NCBI GenBank assembly: GCA_028571685.1
Contig: CM053152.1
Span: forward strand, 20,220,001-20,284,000
DNA: 64,000 nucleotides
Direction: 5' to 3'
Source of the DNA: Heterohyrax brucei
Lineage: Eukaryota; Chordata; Mammalia; Hyracoidea; Procaviidae
This document shows, piece after piece, positions 11,391 to 21,894 of this stretch. A program made the position numbers and the translations under genes. The notes below the pieces were generated by a model. That model was not told where the DNA came from. It worked only from the letters and a program-made list of their open reading frames with translations, and ran no database searches. Every line of letters begins with the position of its first letter. The stretch's first letter is position 1.

Positions 11391-11982
11391 AATGACTAAT
11401 GAGGAAACCTGGCGGTGTAGTGGTTAAATACTATGACTGCTAACCCAAAGATTGGCAGCTCAAACCTGCCAGTTGCTCTTTGGAAACTCCGTAGGGCAGT
11501 TCTGTATCTATAGGATCACTATGAGTTGGCATCAACTTGGTGGCAGTGAGTTTGGTTTGGGTTTTTTTTTTTTTCTTAAAATTAGGACTGAGTGAAAATG
11601 TACATTCCCATATAAATTTACATGCCCACCTATATGCAGCTTCCACTGCTCTCCCTGCCCGGTGACAGCACACTATTCCTCTCTGCTCCGTACATATCTC
11701 ATCCTCCCAACAGTCTCCTTTCCCCTCCTCTCCACCCACTCTCCTTCTTCCAGCCAGAGGTCAGCAGGATAATATCCTATAGATGCATAGAACCATAAAG
11801 TGCATCCAGTATATGGTCACCCTGCGTCACCAAGTCCAATCCATTCGTGTCCAAAGAGTGGACCTTCGTTATTGTGTTGCCAGTGAGACTCAATTTAGTG
11901 AGCTCCATCGCGGCTATCACTGGTGGTGGCCAGGCACCATCCTGTTCTTCTGGTCGGTTTGGGTTTTTTTAATGACTAATGA
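11391..11982 (+). mobile_element. AfroSINE with perfect 12-bp target-site duplication
   Basis: The SINE runs from about 11403 (tRNA-like start 'ggcggtgtagtggttaaat') through 'ggaaactccgtagggcag' to the 3' 'ggcatcaacttggtggcag' block. It is flanked by identical 'aatgactaatga' at 11391-11402 and 11971-11982. Its 3' tail is split by an antisense L1 3' end at about 11564-11949; a residual 'cggtttgggttttttt' at 11954-11970 is the SINE's own end. Confidence 0.88.
11564..11949 (-). mobile_element. Young L1 3' UTR fragment inside SINE tail
   Basis: The antisense 3' UTR matches the beginning of the long L1 at 44702 onward, sharing 'gatgcatagaaccataaa' and the 'ccgatgacagcacattcc'-type block. It is 5'-truncated after ~385 bp. 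The T-rich run at its left edge is the L1 poly(A) merged with the SINE T tract. Confidence 0.75.
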
Positions 11983-12100
11983 TGTTGTACGTGTTTTGAT
12001 GTGCTTGTTTGCCATTTGTGTATCTTCTTTGTCGAAATATACTTGGGGAAAGGCCTGAGAGTCTTCATGGTATTTTAAAAAGGAAGCAACACTTTAAAAG
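11983..12100 (-). mobile_element. Old L1 3' region, continuation
   Basis: Continues the antisense old L1 after the nested insertion ('gatgtgcttgtttgccattt'). Confidence 0.65.
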
Positions 12101-12675
12101 CATTTTTATTTTTACTTTGGTTAATTTGTATACATGCATGTTAAATTTTTGTATGTTTTAGAACTTATTACAATTAAGCATATTTTCTCATCTTTTTTTT
12201 TTTTTTCTTTAGGAGCCTATTTAAATTTAATTCCCCAAGCACCTTCTAGAATATCTGGTCAATTGAGCACCTTTTATGTGCTTACATCTATTCAGAGCTA
12301 TAATAGAATAGTGCATTGAGTCACTAAATTATTTTTATTAATGGTCAAAAAGTTGACACCTGTTGGAAGTGTTTTTTTAAAAAAAATCAGAACTAAAAAA
12401 AATGAAACATAAGGTTTCTTCAGAATAGTTATTCTATATGCATATAGGGAGACTATTCTGATTCAGGATAATAAATGGCTCAAAGTAGGCTAGTTATCGT
12501 TGTTTAAAATAAACCTTTCAGTTAAGTCAGAACTATAATTAATTGTTTCATAATTTAACAAATAATTTGCAAATTGTTGAGAACAAGTCTCCTGTACAAG
12601 TAAATATGAAGAAAAAGCACTTTCAAATATTTCAGATTTCACAAAAGCTTTCAATTTATTTTTCCTTCATGAATA
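12101..12675. other. Unassigned, mostly unique sequence
   Basis: AT-rich sequence without a supported gene. A T-rich tract ending in AG at 12212 looks like a splice acceptor, but no matching donor follows. 'attgagcacctttt' near 12265 hints at a relic L2/MIR fragment. Confidence 0.3.
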
Positions 12676-12962
12676 CAGGAAAACTTGATGGTATAGTGGT
12701 TAAGAGCTTGACTGCCAGTCAAAAGGTCAGCAATTCAAATCCAGCAGGTCCTCCTTGGAAATTATACAAGTTTCCATGTTGACCAGGAACTTAATGTTTA
12801 CTAAAAGTTTTGCTGTTGCCTCACTTGCATCCATGAAACCTCTTTTTCGTTAAATCAGGAGGTAATGGTGTTATTATTGACTGCACTTTTTCAGCCAGAA
12901 AAGAGCAGCTGTAGTGGTGCCATGAGTCAGAATCCACTCGATGGTAACAGATTTGGATTGCA
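12676..12962 (+). mobile_element. AfroSINE, interrupted in the middle
   Basis: The tRNA-like 5' half lies at 12676-12780 ('gatggtatagtggttaagag', then 'gcaattcaaatcc' as a B box). The 3' half lies at 12905-12962 ('gagtcagaatccactcgatgg'). The ~120 bp between them is not SINE sequence, so it is either an insertion or two partial SINEs. Confidence 0.7.
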
Positions 12963-13844
12963 GGGGTTAAAAATGTCAGTGTTTTTGGAATTTGAGTTAG
13001 GTCATTTTTACAGTTAATTGTTGGTTTTGTGGATAAACAAAATACTCCTTCAAATCAAATTAAGATGTCTATTATTGATACTTCTCTTTGACAGAGGTAA
13101 CTTTTTGTATTTTTATTACAGGTAAATTGGAGTATTCACATTGTACAGAAACAGAGGTAAGAAAAATGTTCAAATACTTCTTAGTAAAGCAACTTTCTGA
13201 TGCTGTTTAGACTTTAGACTAACTTCATTATGGAAATATTTTCCTATGGGTTTTTTATTTTTTTTTAATTGTGTTTTAGGTAAGAGTTTTCAGCACAAGT
13301 TAGTTTTTCATTAAAAAATTTTATATACAAATTATTTTGTGACATTGGTTGTAATCTGTGCAGTGTGTCAGCAGTCTCCCCTTTACATTTTTACCCCTGG
13401 TTCTCAATGTCTTGTTTGTCTGGTTTTCCTATCCCTTCTTCCTGCCTTCTCATCTTTGCTTTTGAGCAGATGTTGTCTACGTAGTATCAGATGGATTCTT
13501 GGTCTTCTGATGAGGATGTGTTGAGAGAGATATTTATCTGTAATGTTTAGAAAGAGTAAAATGTGAAGAAAAAATGAGTTATCTGTAATTTGAAAGTGTT
13601 AGGGTTTAAGGATAAGCATAATCATAGTTTTTAAAAATTTCTTTGTTACCATATTTGAAATTGAGTTAGCTAAGATCCAGAGCCCTTAGTAAGAAATTAA
13701 GTTCAATTTATTTTATTAATAATTCAAACTATTGTACTATAATTGTTAAAAATAATCAAAATACACCAAAATTTTATCATAAAATTTATTCTGAACAGTT
13801 ATTCTATATGCGTGTACCTATTTAAAGAAAAAGGAAGAAAAAAA
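12963..13844. other. Mostly unique sequence around an exon-like segment
   Basis: AT-rich non-repetitive sequence with no recognised repeat except a weak L1-like trace at 13250-13500 (antisense 3' UTR-like 'gtaagagttttcagcacaag'). It contains the 35-nt exon-like segment listed separately. Confidence 0.3.
13122..13156 (+). other. Candidate 35-nt microexon
   Basis: A pyrimidine-rich tract ends in 'ttattacag' at 13121 and a strong donor 'acagag|gtaaga' follows at 13157. Frame 1 reads VNWSIHIVQKQ plus two bases. Only two frames are open, and both can be joined to the acceptor at 16124: one gives the 34-residue glycine-rich end, the other stops after five codons. I do not recognise the peptide. 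Splice-like signals of this quality also occur by chance. Confidence 0.2.
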
Positions 13845-13997
13845 ACCTCATTGCCATTGAGTAAGTTCTAACTCACAGTGACTCTATAAAACCTAGTAGA
13901 ACAACTGCCCCACAGGACTTCCAAGGAGTGGCTAGTGAACTGCTGACCTTTGGGTTAGTAGCCAAGCTCTTAACTGCTTAACCACCAGGAGTCCCTA
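13845..13997 (-). mobile_element. AfroSINE, antisense, first of a tandem pair
   Basis: A 3' block 'cattgccattgagtaagttc' follows an A-rich stretch, then 'aacaactgccccacagga', 'ttccaaggagtggctag' and a tRNA-like end 'cttaaccaccaggagtcc' on the complement side. Nearly full length. Confidence 0.85.
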
Positions 13998-14004
13998 TGG
14001 ATAA

Positions 14005-14163
14005 AAAAAAAATCCCATTGCAATTGAGTCAATTCTGACTCTCAGTGACCCTATAGGACAGAGTGGAATTGCCTCTTAGAGTTTCCAAGTTGCCCCTGTG
14101 GATTCAAACTGCTTGCCTTTTGGTTAGCAGCCATCACACTCAATCATTATATCACTAGAGTTT
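14005..14163 (-). mobile_element. AfroSINE, antisense, second of a tandem pair
   Basis: It starts only a few bases after the preceding SINE, following an A run. Landmarks are 'attgcaattgagtcaattc', 'ctataggacagagtgg' and 'gccttttggttagcagcc'. Two same-strand copies back to back suggest insertion into the A-rich tail of an earlier copy. Confidence 0.85.
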
Positions 14164-14452
14164 CATATAGGGAGGCCGTTCTGATTCCAGGAAAAACAAA
14201 TGACTGAAATAAGGTAGGTACTATGAGACTTGTAAAGAGAAGAGGAGAAATAAATGTATGGGAGACCCACCACTGACTGATCTTAACATGATTGTTTGAA
14301 CACTACCTTCCCTTTCCTGAGATTAGTTGATATCAGCTTACTTCTGGCTGGGCTGTTAATAATTTGGTCCTCCCCTCATCTGCACCCCTGAGACTTTTTG
14401 AGATTTAACTTGGTTTGATAGCTATCCTTTTTGAACCCAGATAAGACAGATT

Positions 14453-14620
14453 TAGAGCCCCGGTGGCCCAGTGGTTAACTGTTAGGTTGCCAACGAAAAA
14501 GAATGGCATTTACAGTGCACTGGCTGCTTCCTGGAAAATCTATGGGGTAGTTCTATTTTCCCCTATAGGATATCTACAGGTCAGAATCGAGTGACAGCAG
14601 TGGGTCAGATTTTTGAATTG
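14453..14620 (+). mobile_element. AfroSINE, sense
   Basis: Begins 'gagccccggtggcccagtgg' with an A-box region 'gtggttaact', keeps 'ctatggggtagttctatttt' and ends in the RTE-like 'aggtcagaatcgagtgacag' block. Diverged in the B box. Confidence 0.8.
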
Positions 14621-16124
14621 AGCAATTTTTGGTAGACTTTTGAAATTTGTGTCAGCCCTTTTATGATTAATACATGGTTTCACGGGACAGAAAAACTTTA
14701 AAACGTAAGATATCTGTTATTAATTTTCCTATTCAGTGTAATAAAGAAATCACTTAAATATATTGAACTCAAGTTCCTTTAGTGTGGGGAAAAAACTTGG
14801 AAACATCATTTTAGTAAGAATAATACTGAATTAAATACTTTGTTATTTGTACAAGTAGATTTATTATTTTTTAATGATTTAAGTTACTCAAAATTCTGAT
14901 TTTGAAATTTAAGAAGGTTCCATCTCTTCCCATGTGTTTCTTGTAAGAATTACAATGATAAGACTAAAATAAGAGGGCTGTATCTGTAAATTATGTGAAT
15001 GTGGTCTTCTTTTCAGTAGCAGTTGTCTCACCCTTAAATGTGTGGTTTTAGATCTCTCATTAACGGCACTTCACTTAAGTAAAGTTTTGGATTAAGATGT
15101 TACATTTCTAATTTTGTATTATATCTATATTTGCATATAGATGTTATAGAATTCATTTTTATATTTTCCATTTAACTTTGAAAGTAGAGATAATTTCCCC
15201 CAAGTAGTTATATAAATAAATAAGCAAGAATTCAGTATTTTTGTGTTGCTAGAATTTTTGATGTACGGTTAAAAAGCTTTAAAGATGTGGGTTTGGATTT
15301 AAGTTAGAACGTATAAATTCTTTCTTATGGTTTCTGAGTGTGTATATTTCTAACTATACAGTTTTGAGGAAGTTTTTTTTTTTAAACTTTGGCTTTTTTA
15401 ATCTATGAAATGTTAATGATAATCCACATCTATCTAAAAAGCTTGTAAAAATTCAAGAGATAATATATGCAGAAATGTTTTATAAATCCTAAAGTCACCA
15501 TTACGTATTAAGATGATGCATATAGTCATCATTCATCAGCATTTAGGTAATGAAATATGAAGACTTTGCATACAAAACTTTACATATAAGTTTCATTCTT
15601 CTGTCTTATTAAGTTGTTTTGCTGTGAAATCAGCGTGGTTTTAACATTAGTTTAAACCTAGTTTGTATTAGAGCATCAGTTTTATCTCATAATTTGTAGC
15701 CTTTATTCTTGTATCGTAATTTAGACACTGAAACACTTGGAACCTAATCAGAGCCTGTTGTGAGTTTTTTTTTTTTTTTTTCCTTTGAGTATAGTTATTT
15801 GAGTGGGGTAAACTAAAAGAAAATGTAAGGTCACTCTGATACTTAGTTTAAAAAATAAGTTCAGATTTGTTCCCAGAAGGTAAACAGTAGTTACTTCTGG
15901 CAAGGAAGTTGAGGTTTATCTATATTTGTTTATTGGTGGTTTATCTATCTTGTTTTAACTTTCAAAAATATAAATATTTACTACTTTTGTAATTAAACAT
16001 GGGTGGCTAGGCAGTAGACGCAGTGGGAGCTATTTTTTCAAAAAGTTTCATTAAAGAAGGTAGTAAGTAGCTTGAAGAGATAGCATGATTTTAAAACATC
16101 TTTTTGTTTTGTTGTTTATATTAG
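14621..16124. other. Unique AT-rich sequence, no gene seen
   Basis: About 1.5 kb with no repeat I can name, apart from a 17-nt T run near 15765. This is the longest non-repetitive stretch in the window. No open frame with recognisable content, and no GC-rich promoter-like region. Confidence 0.4.
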
Positions 16125-16230
16125 GGAAGACAATGTATTTAGTGGAGGTGGTAGTGGTGAAAGAGGTAGTGCTGGAGGTGGAGGTGGAGGAGGAAGAGGT
16201 GGTGTTGATAAAGGAGCCAGTGGAAAGTGA
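16125..16230 (+). other. Candidate glycine-rich terminal exon
   Basis: The acceptor 'tttgttgtttatattag' ends at 16124. After one base completing a split codon, the frame runs 34 codons to TGA at 16228: EDNVFSGGGSGERGSAG followed by seven-glycine and RGG-containing sequence ending in DKGASGK. It is in phase with the microexon at 13122-13156. Against it: the composition follows from a purine-rich GGT/GGA repeat, which also leaves another plus frame and the minus strand open, and I recognise no protein ending this way. A hAT transposon begins at about 16305. Confidence 0.22.
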
Positions 16231-16304
16231 GACTGAAACCCCTTGTTGACTGTGGAGAATTGATGAAAGTAAACGTAGGAACATGTGAAGAAAATGAATT
16301 GGCA

Positions 16305-16795
16305 AGATCAGTGGTTTTCCATGAGTGGTTGGGGAATCTGAAGGTCAAAACTATTTTCAAAATAATGCTAAAACTTTATTTGCCCTTCTGTTTCCATTCA
16401 CTGGAGAGTATACAATAGATTTTAAGAAGTGGCATGGCTCTGCTTGACTGTGATGGTCCCAGCAGACTGAGATCAAGCTGAAGGGGAAGCTAGGATAATC
16501 TTGTTATCTTCTATTAAGCTAAACATTAGTTTTTAAAATCATTAGTGCTGCCCTCTCGTTATGTTTTGTTTTTCAAATAGTTATTTTTCATAAAAATGTT
16601 ATTTATATTGACATGTGTAATGCATTTCAGTATTATTTTGAAATTAACATTTTTTTTTAAATTTCAATTTTAATTTCTCTGCAGTAGCTATTCATAAGTA
16701 AAATCCACATACACAAAGCTTTTTGGATTCCTCAGTGATTTTCTAGGGTGCAAAGTGTTCCTAAGACCAAAACATTTGAGAACTGCTGGCTAGAG
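16305..16795. mobile_element. hAT-Charlie DNA transposon relic
   Basis: The terminal sequences are inverted: 'cagtggttttcca' at about 16307 and 'tttgagaactgctgg' at about 16780-16795, typical of Charlie-group hAT elements. The interior is AT-rich and non-coding, so this is a non-autonomous or internally deleted copy. Flanking octamers are only loosely similar, as expected for an old insertion. Confidence 0.75.
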
Positions 16796-17004
16796 CAGCA
16801 GTAATAGAGGTACTTCTTCTTGAGAAACAGAATTGAGACAAGAGAATAAGGCAGTGAATCCTGAAACAGGCAAGAACAAGGTAAGGGTATTCTTGATGTA
16901 CGCATTTATGCCAGTCTTTTTTGTATGAGAGTGAGACTATTCTAGATTATAGAGGTGATTGCTAAAGAGTGTTTTTACTCCCAAGTTATTTCTCTATTGA
17001 GAGA

Positions 17005-17863
17005 AAAAATACCACCCACTGCCATTAAGTTAATTCTGACTCATAGTGACCCTATAGGACAGAGTAGAACTGTCCCATAGGGTTTCCAAGGCTGTAACCT
17101 TCACTGGACCAGTAAGCAACATCATGATAAATTGAGAAAAAGATTGAGGTTGTCAAGGATTTCATTTTACTTGGTTCCACAATCAACACCCATGGAAGTA
17201 GCATTCAGGAAATCAAAAGATGCATTCCATTAGGAAAATCTGCTGCAAAGGACCTCTCTAACGTGTTAATTAAAAACTGAAGATGTAACCTTGAAGACTA
17301 AGGTGCGCCTGACTCATGCCATGGTATTTTCAGCTGCGTGGTATGCAAGCGAAAGCTGGACAGCGAATAAGGAAGATAGAAGAAGAAGATGCCTTTGAAT
17401 TGTGATGTTAGAGAAGAGTACTGAATGTATCATGGACTGCCAGATAAACAAACGAATGTGTTCTGGAAGAAGTACAACTAGAGTGTTCCTTGGAAGCAGC
17501 CATAGCAAGACTTCATCTCACATACTTTGGACATGTTGTCCCCCAGCCCCTGGAAAAGGGCATCATGGTTGGTAGAGTGGAGGGTCAGAGAAAAAGAGGA
17601 AGATCCTCAAGATACATTGACACGGTGGCTGCAGTGATGGGCTCAAGCATAAGAGCAATTTGGGGCAAGGTGCAGGACTGGGCAGTGTTTCATTCTGGTT
17701 TGCATAGGATCACAGAGTTGGAATCGGCTCGTTGGCACCTAACCACTAACAACAACAGTTTTTATAGAAGCAGACTGCCATCTCTTTCCTGAGGAATAAT
17801 AGGTGGGTTTAAACTGCCAGCCTTTTGGTTAGCTGCCAAGCTGCACTTTACCCACTAGGCTCC
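17005..17863 (-). mobile_element. AfroSINE, antisense, split by an RTE insertion
   Basis: The left part (17005-17101) holds 'ccactgccattaagttaatt', 'ataggacagagtagaactg' and 'gtttccaaggctgtaacc'. The right part (17759-17863) continues exactly where a subfamily with an 'aagcagactgccatctc' segment should, then 'ccagccttttggttagctgcc' (with one gap) and the tRNA-like end. Confidence 0.85.
17102..17758 (+). mobile_element. RTE (BovB-like) LINE 3' end inside a SINE
   Basis: 5'-truncated RTE in sense orientation, starting at 'ctggaccagtaagcaacatc' and ending with 'aacaacaacag'. Its 657 bp match the 3' parts of the RTE copies at 32263, 54531 and 61551. Peptide relics of the RT C-terminal region (such as 'RLHLTYFGHVV' from 17508) are visible but broken. 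Confidence 0.88.
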
Positions 17864-18079
17864 TTTTTCTATTGAGAAAAGCTAGCCCAAGTTCTTTTGT
17901 GAGTTAAAAGCTCCTTCTAACTCTTGTTGGCAGTAAGTCCAGAATGAAGGAAGAGCTGCTAAAGGATTGTATAGATGAGTAAAATTAGGAAGTATGTTGA
18001 ATGAAGTGGATAGCATTTCCCTTGTTCCACACCTTGATGCTGTCTCAGCCCTGGCTTTGTGGGGTGTTGTTAGAGGAAG

Positions 18080-18235
18080 GAATGTGAGTGTTGGTTAAGA
18101 GCATGGGCTCCCATATTCACATGGGCCTGGGTTCAGGGCCTGGCTCCACCTTTTATCTTCCTCATTTTGCTCAGCCTCTAATTCCTGTAACCCAAGGTGG
18201 CTTTTCATGAATGTAAAGCATTTCACATAATGTCT
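18080..18235 (+). repeat. MIR SINE, sense
   Basis: tRNA-derived head with A-box 'ggttaagagcatgggctc' and B-box 'gggttcagggcc', followed by a degenerate core. This is the pan-mammalian MIR family. Confidence 0.75.
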
Positions 18236-18257
18236 AGTTTAATAAATGTGCCTTATT

Positions 18258-18425
18258 ATAGGGGAGCTCTGCTGGCACAGTAGTTACGAGCGTGACTGCT
18301 AACCAGCGGGTCGACAGTTTGAATCCACAAGCCTTTCCTTGGAAACCCTATGGGACAGTTCTCCCCTTTCCTGTAGGGTCACTATCAGTTAAAATTGATT
18401 TGAGGGCAATGGATTCGATTTTATT
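18258..18425 (+). mobile_element. AfroSINE, sense
   Basis: Starts 'ggggagctctgctggcacag'. The A-box region is 'agttacgagcgtgact', the B-box 'gacagtttgaatccac'. Then 'cttggaaaccctatggg' and a 3' block ending 'gggcaatggattcgat'. Complete and among the better-preserved copies. Confidence 0.88.
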
Positions 18426-18429
18426 ACTA

Positions 18430-18945
18430 ATATTATTTGGTTTTATTGTTATTATTCTAGAAGGGAGAAAGAAACGCCTACTCCTTAAGTTAGTCTCCTA
18501 GCCCTAGGAGCCTCAAGGGTGTGCTCCCTTTATCTTTTGGGACTTTAGGACCACTAAATATTAAGGCATGATTGAAATAGATAACATTAGGTGTTCAACT
18601 GTTTTTATTTTAATAGTTTTTGTAGTGCCTAAAAATCATTACTGATTAATTTTTAGTTTTACTTATAACTATCTTTTTAATACTTAGTTTATGTTCATAG
18701 AAATCAAACACATTTATGAGTTCAGAGAAGACAAGAAGCCATATGTAACCGTTCTGTGTATTTTCGTGTGATCTTTACCTCAAGATGAACTCAGTATTTT
18801 TTACTTTATTTCCTACTGTGATTATACTGGTATTTTCCAACATTTGAATTTATAAAGAGAAATTCTTAAGATTTGCTTTAAAGGATGTATAACTTTTGTA
18901 CTTTAATAAGCAATTTTATTTTTTCCTACAACTTCACTCCTGTTT
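18430..18945. other. Unassigned AT-rich sequence
   Basis: I see no gene and no repeat that I can name with confidence. Confidence 0.3.
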
Positions 18946-18949
18946 TTGA

Positions 18950-19165
18950 AGGTGTCACTTACATATAGTAAAACACCCTTTTTAGTGTACAGTTGTACCA
19001 GCATTGACAAATGCATTTGTGTTAACCACCCCTGCAATGAAAATATAGAACAATTCCATCACCCTCTGTATTCCCCTATACCCTTTATAGTCATTTCTTC
19101 CTACTACCTCTAGCCTGAGCAACCACTTACCTGTTTTTTTGTCCCTGTAGTTTTGAGAAGGATTT
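18950..19165 (-). repeat. Old L1 3' UTR fragment, antisense
   Basis: 'gtgtacagttgtaccagc', 'gacaaatgcatttgtgtt' and 'agcaaccacttacctg' are landmarks of antisense ancient L1M-type 3' ends. Confidence 0.7.
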
Positions 19166-19848
19166 GTAATTTAGACTGTGTGTTACCTGTACTTCTCCCT
19201 TCCTAGGGAATGTCTCACAGTTTCTCACTTGTAATTTGTAAACTTTTAAATGACTAACTTGTGGGTACTTGCCTATCAAGAAGCAGTTCTCATTCACAGT
19301 TTGGGGGTAACTTTTATTTTCTTTTTATAAGCTTTCCTATTGCTATGATTTAAATAGTAGTTTCACGGATTATAACCCAGTGTTTGAAGAAAATTGCCAA
19401 ATACTTAAAAATATTAAAACTTGATTGATTGGAATTTTCAAGTACTTTAATTGAGGCTTTTGTTTATTTTTATCGTTCTAAATTTTATCACATTCCTGGT
19501 TTTTATTAACTGTGACTAATCATGTGGCAATTGGAGGCCATTGTCCTTTAGCAGGGGAGGTTAAAAGAGTAAGCAGAACAATCCTGTTTTCCCCTTGTGA
19601 AGATTAGCTGTATTTTAAGTACCATAGGCTAACGTTTTGTATAAAGTTAAATTTACTTTTATCAACACTATAATTTTGATAGAGCTATTTTTTAAAAATT
19701 ATGGACAAGCAGAAAAATTTAAACTTTATTGAGGGAAACTTAAAAAGATTCATTTCTCATCTTAGAAATAAGGTTTATGAATACTTAGCGTAAGTAGTTA
19801 CTTTGTGTTTCATTCCCAAGCACATCCTTAAAAATATGTCTAGGGCTT
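19166..19848. other. Unassigned AT-rich sequence
   Basis: No supported gene or repeat. Confidence 0.3.
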
Positions 19849-19849
19849 C

Positions 19850-20025
19850 CTATATGCTAGGGACTATTACAGATATTAACTAATGTAATCCTCATAACAA
19901 ATTTGTAAAGTGGATACTATTTTTTTTTGCGTTTTAGACAAGAGAGTTGTAGTATATAGAGGTTAAGTCTTTGACTTAAGGCCAGATGTGCAGTATGTTG
20001 CAGAACCATTTTTCTTCATTTGTCA
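19850..20025 (-). repeat. MIR-family repeat, antisense
   Basis: 'tatatgctagggac', 'aatcctcataacaaatttg' and 'agaggttaagtctttgact' follow the reverse-complement MIR order. Confidence 0.65.
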
Positions 20026-20146
20026 TATGTTTGTATTTGTGTGACCCATTTTATCTGCATTGTAAGACATCTGTGTAACACTGATAATTAAGTTAGTGCT
20101 CCACTTGGAAGAACAAAAATAATTTGAATATCTCCTTCTTCTGTAT

Positions 20147-20680
20147 ATGAGGTCTAACAATTAAGTCTGTGAACTTAATTGTTCTAAGTGCTACAGACCT
20201 CATTGCTGAATATCATTGTGGTCACCTTTGAAGTACTCTCCTTGGGAAGCTATGCACTGATACCAGTGCCTAGTCCACCTTCAAAGCAATTTTGAAACTC
20301 TGGAATTACCATTGCACATGGTGGCAAGGTGGCAAGTTTACAAACTTGGTTGTATAGTTGTCTGTAAGCAAGTTTTTAGCCAGTTGACAAGTAACTGTAT
20401 TGGACCACCCTCCCTGCTCACCTGATGTGGCCCCCGGTGACTTTTTTCTTTACCTGAAGACAAGGAAATATTGAAGGGGAGACATTTTGATGACATTCAC
20501 GACATCAAGGGTAATATGATGGCCATTCCAGCAAAAGAGTTCCAAAATTACTTTGAAGGGTGGACTAGGTGCTGGTGTCAGTGCATAGTTTCTTACTTTG
20601 AAGGTGACTATAGTGATACTCAGCAATGAGGTATGTAGCACTTTCTCTAGGATGAGTTCATGAATTTAATTGACAGTTCT
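20147..20680 (+). mobile_element. Mariner-derived foldback MITE, copy 1
   Basis: Ends near 'tgaggtctaacaattaagtc' and 'tgaatttaattgacag', forming terminal inverted repeats. The inversion extends much further: the left ~150 bp is the reverse complement of the right ~150 bp ('ctcattgctgaatatcattg' against 'actcagcaatgagg'). Between the arms is the sense C-terminal part of a mariner transposase. The same architecture at 30812 and (reversed) 38001 shows that this rearranged form was itself amplified. Confidence 0.82.
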
Positions 20681-21079
20681 TGTTTATAAATGAGGCTGTT
20701 TTTATATGGTGGAAGTACTTGATACTAAACTAATTAAATATTATCAGAGCTATCAGAAGCAGTAAAGCCAGTAACTATTGAATCTGCTCTTTAGACAGAA
20801 GACTTTGATCTTAAACCTTTTTTTAAGGTCTTATAATTGGAATTGCATGACAAGAAGTTAAAAGGATGATAGATGTTCTCTAAATGTCTAAATGGCCTTT
20901 GTGTGTTATAGTCACACATGACATTGTTTAACCATATAGTACAGAATTTATGTGTTTCATACAAACTAAACTTCTATAGTTTTTACTATATCTGAAGACA
21001 AATGACAGTTAATACGTATTATGTGTGACAAAGAATTTCAGAATGGCCAAAATTATGTACTTTGATAAAAGATGAGAAA
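20681..21079. other. Unassigned AT-rich sequence
   Basis: No supported gene or repeat. Confidence 0.3.
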
Positions 21080-21600
21080 GGTGGTTTTTTTAATTTAAGT
21101 AATTTTGTGGTGTAAAACATATACCACTTGCACAGTTTTTATGTGCATAATTCAGTGACATTGGTTTTTGCAAGTATTTTCACCCTCCCGGTAACATAGA
21201 CTCACTGCTCCCTGAATTTCCTGTCTAAACTTTTGAGTTCCTATTGTCAGTTTGATTCCATATACATAGTTCTTAAAAGAGCATAATGCTGGAGGCAAAC
21301 ATTTTTAATAGTTACACTAAGCTACTGTTTTGTTTTAAGAACACTTTTGAGGATATTTGTGGTTTCAGATTTAAAAATTAGCTTAGGACGCTATTTCAGG
21401 GAATCATCCAGCCTCTATAGGTCCAGAAAGTCTGGAGTACATGAAAATTTGAAATTCTGTTGTGAATTTTCCCCCTCTGATCAAGATTCTTCTATACAAT
21501 CTTCGATCAAAATCTTTAGTTGGTAGCTGGGTAGCATCTAGTTCTTCTGGTCTCATGGTAAAGGAGGCATTTGTTCATGGAAACAATCAACCACACTGAG
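21080..21600 (-). repeat. L1-lineage 3' UTR, antisense
   Basis: Reverse complement of the family seen in sense at 27950-28905. Shared blocks include 'tcaagattcttctatacaat', 'aatttgaaattctgttgt' and 'gcataattcagtgaca'. Confidence 0.65.
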
Positions 21601-21894
21601 AAAGTTTTCTTGTCAATTTGCCATATGAGGGGATGATAAAAATCTACCTTAATGAAAAATTTAACATGTTTTTAATAAACTAAAGCTTTAATGGTTTTCA
21701 GAACAGTTAATACAGTGCATGTGGGTTCAAGGTGAGGAGAGGCCAGAATTTTATTTCTTCTTTCAAGGTACCTTACTCATGTTTAAAAATGGTGAATTTT
21801 GTTCTAAAAACTTTAAACATCATACAAAGAAGAAAATGAAAAATGCTCCATGTCCTACCATCCAGTGATGTTTAAAATATTGTTCCAAGGGTCA
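21601..21894. other. Unassigned sequence
   Basis: No supported gene or repeat. Confidence 0.3.

Noticed and set aside
12213..12319. Possible exon after a strong pyrimidine tract (reads AYLNLIPQAPSRISGQLST)
   Set aside because: No donor site follows, the frame stops soon, and part resembles a relic MIR/L2 motif.
16051..16360. Minus-strand open frames rich in Ser/Thr/His opposite the glycine-rich segment
   Set aside because: They are the complement of the GGT/GGA purine tract; low complexity keeps all frames open.
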